From Verrucomicrobiota bacterium (lineage in GTDB: Bacteria > Chlamydiota > Chlamydiia > Chlamydiales > FEN-1388), in assembly GCA_018239705.1 (NCBI GenBank), contig JAFEGS010000016.1:1-10021 (forward strand): 10,021 nt of DNA. Reading direction: 5' to 3'. Numbering within the stretch: the stretch's first letter is position 1; every line of letters starts with the position of its first letter. Shown in pieces: positions 6,879 to 10,021 of this stretch. The translations under genes were made by a program, and so were the position numbers. A model generated the notes under the pieces. That model searched no databases. It saw only the letters and a list, made by a program, of their open reading frames with translations, and was not told where the DNA came from.

Positions 6879-8336
6879 ATGAAATCATACCAAGTCACTG
6901 AAAATGAAAATTTTGTAGGTCGTGAACCTGAACAAAATCAGCTCCATGAAATCAGCACAAAGCAGGGGTCAAAAATTCTTATCGTCTATGGAAGAAGGCG
7001 CGTTGGAAAGACTGAACTTCTCGAACAGACGTTTTGCGATAGATATCTTTTGAAATTTGAAGGGCGAGAAAATCTACCACAACATGATCAGATGAAATTT
7101 GTTATGCGACAGCTTGCTGAGTATGCTGATGAGCCACTACTATCGCGAGTTGCCGTTGATGACTGGGTTGAAGTACTAAAAGAGATCGCGAAGCGCACTC
7201 AAGATGGTGTTTGGACAGTCTATTTCGAAGAGGTTCAGTGGCTAGCTGACTATAAGACCGATTTTGTCACCGCCTTAAAATATGTGTGGGACAACTTTTT
7301 TCGCCATAATAAAGAAATGCTGATCATCTTATGTGGCTCTTCCCCTTCTTTTATGATTAATTCCGTTGTCAAGTCAAAAGCCTTATACAATCGCTCTCAG
7401 TATGAAATACCGCTTAAAGAGCTTAATGTACTTGAGGCAAAGGAAATGCTGCCCACTTGCTCTTTACAAGAGGTATTTGATGCCTACTTAACAGTTGGAG
7501 GATTGCCTGAATATTTAAAACGATTGAATACAAGACAGTCTGTCTATTTGACACTCTGCAAAGAATCCTTTCTTCCAGGTGCTTTTTTTGCCTCTGAATA
7601 TGAAAAAATCTTTACAAGCAGCCTGTCATCCAATAAACACTACAAGCAAATTATAGCCTACTTAAGTAATCAGCGATTTGCGTCGCGAAACGAGATCACG
7701 GGCCATCTACAGCTTCGTTCAGGAGGCGCCTTATCGAGCGAACTCTCTGATTTAGAGCTTTGTGGTTTCATTGATCATTACTCTCCTTACCAGCTCTCCA
7801 GCAGAAGTCATCTCGTCCGCTACTGTATTGTCGATGCCTATATGCAGTTTTATTTTCGATTTATTGAGCCCAACCTCAAAGCAATTAGTAATGGCGACTT
7901 TCGATCAAACCCTCTTCATGCCTTGAATATGAGTGCCTACCAGCAGTGGTTGGGGTATTCATTTGAGCGTTTTTGCCGTAAATTTCATCGCCAAGTCGCC
8001 ACCCTTTTAGGCTTCCAAGCCGTAAAATACCGAGTGGGGCCCTACTTTAGTCGAAAAACGAGTGTTGAAGAACCGGGATTTCAGATCGATCTTCTCTTTG
8101 ACCGCGATGACAAAGTGATGACAATATGTGAGATCAAATACTCTCAAACCCCCACTTCAAGCAAGGTTATCGACGAATTTGAGAAAAAGCTCCAAGCGTT
8201 ACCAAATACAGATAAAAAAACCATACAGCGAGTGCTTATCTCAAATCTAGGAATGGATGCCAGCCTCGAACGACGAGCCTACTTTGATGCCAGTATTCGA
8301 GTCGATGATTTTTTTAAGCCGCATATATGGATGTAA
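6879..8336 (+). CDS. AAA-type ATPase with winged helix and C-terminal DUF234/PD-(D/E)XK-like domain
   Basis: A 485-residue soluble protein of the archaeal-type ATPase family (ATPase_2 followed by DUF234). The N terminus has the family's FVGREPE opening (residues 11-17) and Walker A GRRRVGKT (38-45). Walker B is VYFEEVQWL, with E117-E118 where most relatives have Asp-Glu. The GGLPEYLKRL element closes the ATPase lobe. A winged-helix segment lies at about 255-310. The C-terminal domain carries GYSFERFCR (E363), QIDLLFDR (D404) and CEIKY (E418, K420), the spacing expected of a PD-(D/E)XK nuclease-like fold. The start at 6879 is supported by AAGGA. The gene stands alone behind its own promoter and a palindromic control region. 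The biological role of this family is unsettled; DNA binding or cleavage coupled to ATP is an inference. Length is typical and no truncation is seen. Confidence 0.9.
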   Translation: MKSYQVTENENFVGREPEQNQLHEISTKQGSKILIVYGRRRVGKTELLEQTFCDRYLLKFEGRENLPQHDQMKFVMRQLAEYADEPLLSRVAVDDWVEVLKEIAKRTQDGVWTVYFEEVQWLADYKTDFVTALKYVWDNFFRHNKEMLIILCGSSPSFMINSVVKSKALYNRSQYEIPLKELNVLEAKEMLPTCSLQEVFDAYLTVGGLPEYLKRLNTRQSVYLTLCKESFLPGAFFASEYEKIFTSSLSSNKHYKQIIAYLSNQRFASRNEITGHLQLRSGGALSSELSDLELCGFIDHYSPYQLSSRSHLVRYCIVDAYMQFYFRFIEPNLKAISNGDFRSNPLHALNMSAYQQWLGYSFERFCRKFHRQVATLLGFQAVKYRVGPYFSRKTSVEEPGFQIDLLFDRDDKVMTICEIKYSQTPTSSKVIDEFEKKLQALPNTDKKTIQRVLISNLGMDASLERRAYFDASIRVDDFFKPHIWM

Positions 8337-8347
8337 GTATAAAAATG

Positions 8348-8377
8348 TTGTTTCAAAAAATATTTATATTGTAGAAT
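8348..8377 (+). promoter_or_regulatory. Weak candidate promoter for the 341-residue hypothetical gene
   Basis: TTGTTT (8348-8353) and TAGAAT (8372-8377), 18 bases apart, lie in a very AT-rich 77-base gap. The -10 matches at five of six positions, but the -35 at only three. Such DNA yields chance matches easily, and read-through from the ATPase gene is equally possible. Confidence 0.3.
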
Positions 8378-8402
8378 AAAGGATAGGTACTTTCATTCAG
8401 CG

Positions 8403-8408
8403 AGGTGA
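8403..8408 (+). promoter_or_regulatory. Strong Shine-Dalgarno deciding the start at 8414
   Basis: AGGTGA fully complements the 16S anti-Shine-Dalgarno core and lies five bases before ATG 8414. An in-frame GTG at 8405 is part of this site, so it cannot be the start served by it. Confidence 0.75.
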
Positions 8409-8413
8409 GTGTT

Positions 8414-9439
8414 ATGTCAAACGGACCAAGGAGCGTTTCACAAGGCGACATGCCAGTATACGATACTTCTCATATCAAGAATGCTCCCCATGAGCTACTT
8501 GGCCGCAATGTCCGCATTGAAACTAAGGGCGATAAGCAAATCATCCATATCGATACCACTGTTGGGAAATTCTTTCGTCAGGCTCTATACGACACAAGAT
8601 ATAGTGATCTCGTTGAGGTAAGAAAAATTTTAGAAAGCATTACTCAACCTGATGCCGCTACTGACCAAAAACCAATTTCAGCAAAAGATTTACAGGTAAT
8701 ACAGGCTGTAAGGGATTCAATTACAAACAAAGAAAAGAAGCTATTAAAGGAATTGTTAAAAGATCCTGCTATAAAGGTTATAAGCAATATCATATCAAAG
8801 CCCGAAGCCCTTCCCAAAGATCAATTACGTCTGCTAAAGGAACATGGTGTAAATCTTAAACATAAAACTATAAATTTACAAATATGTTGTGATAAACTTG
8901 TAGAGGATATTGCTCCCTCTCCGATACTAAACGTATTGGGAAAACCTATCACAACAGATCTTCGTGCTGATATTTGGAGAAGACTACACGAAAAGGGAAC
9001 AGAGCTCTCAATGGATCCAATGGACTATCCGTCTGTGCAAGAAAATAATAAACAAAAAGAGGCTTTAGCATCCCTACGCTCTCTACATGCCTCGGAAAGC
9101 CCCGAATTAAAAACCACTTTTGAGAATGCAGATCCTAAAGTCCAATTAAAATTTATGTTAGGTATACCAAAAGAGAAAAAAAATCGACCTATTATCAATG
9201 AGTTATTTCAAAAAATGGACGGGGACTCAAAATATTCCTTTATATCAAAGTGGTTGAGCAACATTGATGCAAACAGCTTGAGCATTCTTAAAGAGAGCTG
9301 TCCAAACATAAAAAACTATATTGACAATGAATTTCCCAAAATAACAGAAGCGAGAGAGCAAGAAAGACAAAAATTTGAAATGATACGCCTCATAGCAGAA
9401 CACAGCAAGAGTGCAGCAAGAAGAAGAAGGAATTATTAA
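8414..9439 (+). CDS. Hypothetical helical protein, 341 residues, function unknown
   Basis: I do not recognise this protein. It has no signal peptide, no membrane segment and no catalytic motif I can name. After a short polar N terminus, residues about 25-55 (LLGRNVRIETKGDKQIIHID) look like two beta strands. The rest is predicted mainly helical, Lys/Glu/Leu-rich and hydrophilic. One Cys pair occurs (QICCDKL), and the C terminus is strongly basic (SAARRRRNY). The start at 8414 is chosen for the strong ribosome site. The DNA is much richer in A and T than the giant gene: 18 of 60 bases are G or C at 8701-8760, against 29 of 60 at 5701-5760. This suggests separate origin or relaxed selection. Position between a probable effector and an ATPase gene makes a secreted host-interaction protein possible, but nothing in the sequence proves it. 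Coding status is well supported by length and ribosome site. Confidence 0.8.
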   Translation: MSNGPRSVSQGDMPVYDTSHIKNAPHELLGRNVRIETKGDKQIIHIDTTVGKFFRQALYDTRYSDLVEVRKILESITQPDAATDQKPISAKDLQVIQAVRDSITNKEKKLLKELLKDPAIKVISNIISKPEALPKDQLRLLKEHGVNLKHKTINLQICCDKLVEDIAPSPILNVLGKPITTDLRADIWRRLHEKGTELSMDPMDYPSVQENNKQKEALASLRSLHASESPELKTTFENADPKVQLKFMLGIPKEKKNRPIINELFQKMDGDSKYSFISKWLSNIDANSLSILKESCPNIKNYIDNEFPKITEAREQERQKFEMIRLIAEHSKSAARRRRNY

Positions 9440-9507
9440 CAGCAAGGCACCCTATTAGAAATACTTTTCAGAAATTCCTCGCTCGCCTAAACTCCATACC
9501 TATACAT

Positions 9508-9512
9508 GAGGA
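9508..9512 (+). promoter_or_regulatory. Ribosome binding site of the PfkB-family kinase gene
   Basis: GAGGA is eight bases before ATG 9521 and supports that start over the later in-frame ATG at codon 37, which would cut off the first conserved strand. No clear promoter or terminator was found in the 81-base gap 9440-9520. Confidence 0.65.
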
Positions 9513-9520
9513 TTTACGGT

Positions 9521-10021
9521 ATGGCTCTACCTTCAGCGACGTCTGGTTATACACAGTCAATACCACTACCTATTGATTCCGGCCCGACTACTTTAGAAAC
9601 TACCCACGACTGTGTGGTTGGTGTTGGCATGCCCACCGTTGATTTCTTATATCTTGTCAAAGATTCTTTTCTTACAGAGCATAAAATCGAAAAAGAGAGT
9701 GTGCAGTGTGTTGATAGGGAAGATTTTGAACGATTCCTGAAGCTCTTTCAGACCACTCCTAAGCTTGCAACCGGCGGCTGCTGTTCCAATACCATCAAAG
9801 CGCTTTGCAGGCTCAAAATGAAAACCTCTATAAGCGGCAGGCTCGGCAGCGATAGCCACGCCCAGTTTTATAAAGCAGCGATGGAAGCGCTTGGGGCCAC
9901 GGTGCGCTCTGTAAAGACTGTGGGCGATACGCAGCAGATTGCAGTTATGGTTACTCCCGATCACAAAAGAAGCTGTGTAGCGCATCTCGGTGTCGGGGCG
10001 AGCTTTTGCCGGGCCGATATA
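9521..10021 (+). CDS. PfkB-family carbohydrate/nucleoside kinase, N-terminal part (cut by window edge)
   Basis: The first 167 codons of a ribokinase/adenosine kinase-like enzyme, which transfers phosphate from ATP to a sugar or nucleoside in the cytoplasm. After a variable leader of about 30 residues, VVGVGMPTVDFLYLV (32-46) is the first strand with the substrate-contacting Asp (D41). ATGGCCSNTIKAL (83-95) is the PfkB GGxxxN substrate-binding element, with Asn90. SGRLGSDSHAQFY (105-117) matches the family's GxxGxDxxG region, followed by ALGATVRSV and TQQIAVMVTPD, which form the lid and the next strand. The ATP-binding and catalytic GAGD motif would lie beyond the right edge. Adenosine kinase-like versus ribokinase-like specificity cannot be decided; the long leader and TVDFL pattern lean towards the adenosine kinase side. 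Codon composition resembles the giant gene rather than the AT-rich neighbour. The frame is open to the last base. Confidence 0.85.
   Translation, partial: MALPSATSGYTQSIPLPIDSGPTTLETTHDCVVGVGMPTVDFLYLVKDSFLTEHKIEKESVQCVDREDFERFLKLFQTTPKLATGGCCSNTIKALCRLKMKTSISGRLGSDSHAQFYKAAMEALGATVRSVKTVGDTQQIAVMVTPDHKRSCVAHLGVGASFCRADI

Noticed and set aside
6779..8404. Mobile element or MITE framing the ATPase gene
   Set aside because: The boxes occur only upstream; the 77 bases after the gene have no matching inverted repeat and no target duplication was seen.
8405..8407. GTG start for the hypothetical protein
   Set aside because: The GTG is part of the AGGTGA ribosome site that serves ATG 8414 and has no site of its own.
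8782..9340. Weak internal repeat in the hypothetical protein (two segments sharing L..LKE...N.K)
   Set aside because: Only a few matching positions in helical Lys/Leu-rich sequence; expected by composition.
9647..9985. 112-codon antisense open frame at the right end
   Set aside because: The + strand here encodes clear PfkB motifs; the antisense frame is a by-product.

Overview
The window most likely comes from an obligate intracellular, host-associated bacterium, with an environmental (Parachlamydia/Waddlia/Criblamydia-like) member of the Chlamydiae as the best guess. This is inferred from a very large bacterial protein ending in a eukaryotic-type ubiquitin-specific protease domain, next to an ATPase family that is common in such genomes and an orphan helical protein. 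No rRNA or other phylogenetic marker is present, so the assignment is provisional. All four genes lie on the + strand, with gaps of 129, 77 and 81 bases. There is no tRNA, rRNA, CRISPR array or recognisable insertion sequence.

Region 1 (1-6749) is one giant open frame of at least 2240 residues. It has a basic coiled-coil-like N terminus, an HELIH zinc-protease signature near residue 230, and a Gly-rich stretch followed by a hydrophobic segment near residues 715-775. Long helical regions follow, and a complete-looking C19 (USP) deubiquitinase domain lies at about residues 1897-2191, with Cys, His and Asn triad candidates. It looks like a multidomain effector acting on host ubiquitin. The frame is still open at the left edge, so the true start may lie outside the window.

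Region 2 (6750-6878) is a 129-base gap containing two 34-base palindromic units repeated at an exact 54-base period. Four CGCCAA/TTGGCG boxes alternate in orientation at 28, 26 and 28 bases. One box sits between a good -35/-10 pair, and the last sits just before the ribosome binding site of the next gene. It looks like an operator or a switchable leader.

Region 3 (6879-8336) encodes a 485-residue AAA-type ATPase joined to a winged helix and a C-terminal DUF234/PD-(D/E)XK-like domain. Its Walker B aspartate is replaced by glutamate. Region 4 (8414-9439) encodes a 341-residue helical protein of unknown function in noticeably AT-richer DNA. Region 5 (9521 to the right edge) is the first 167 codons of a PfkB-family (ribokinase/adenosine kinase-like) sugar or nucleoside kinase.

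The genes do not form an obvious metabolic pathway. The picture is an accessory region of likely host-interaction genes beside a self-contained ATPase gene with its own elaborate control region, running into what looks like ordinary metabolism.
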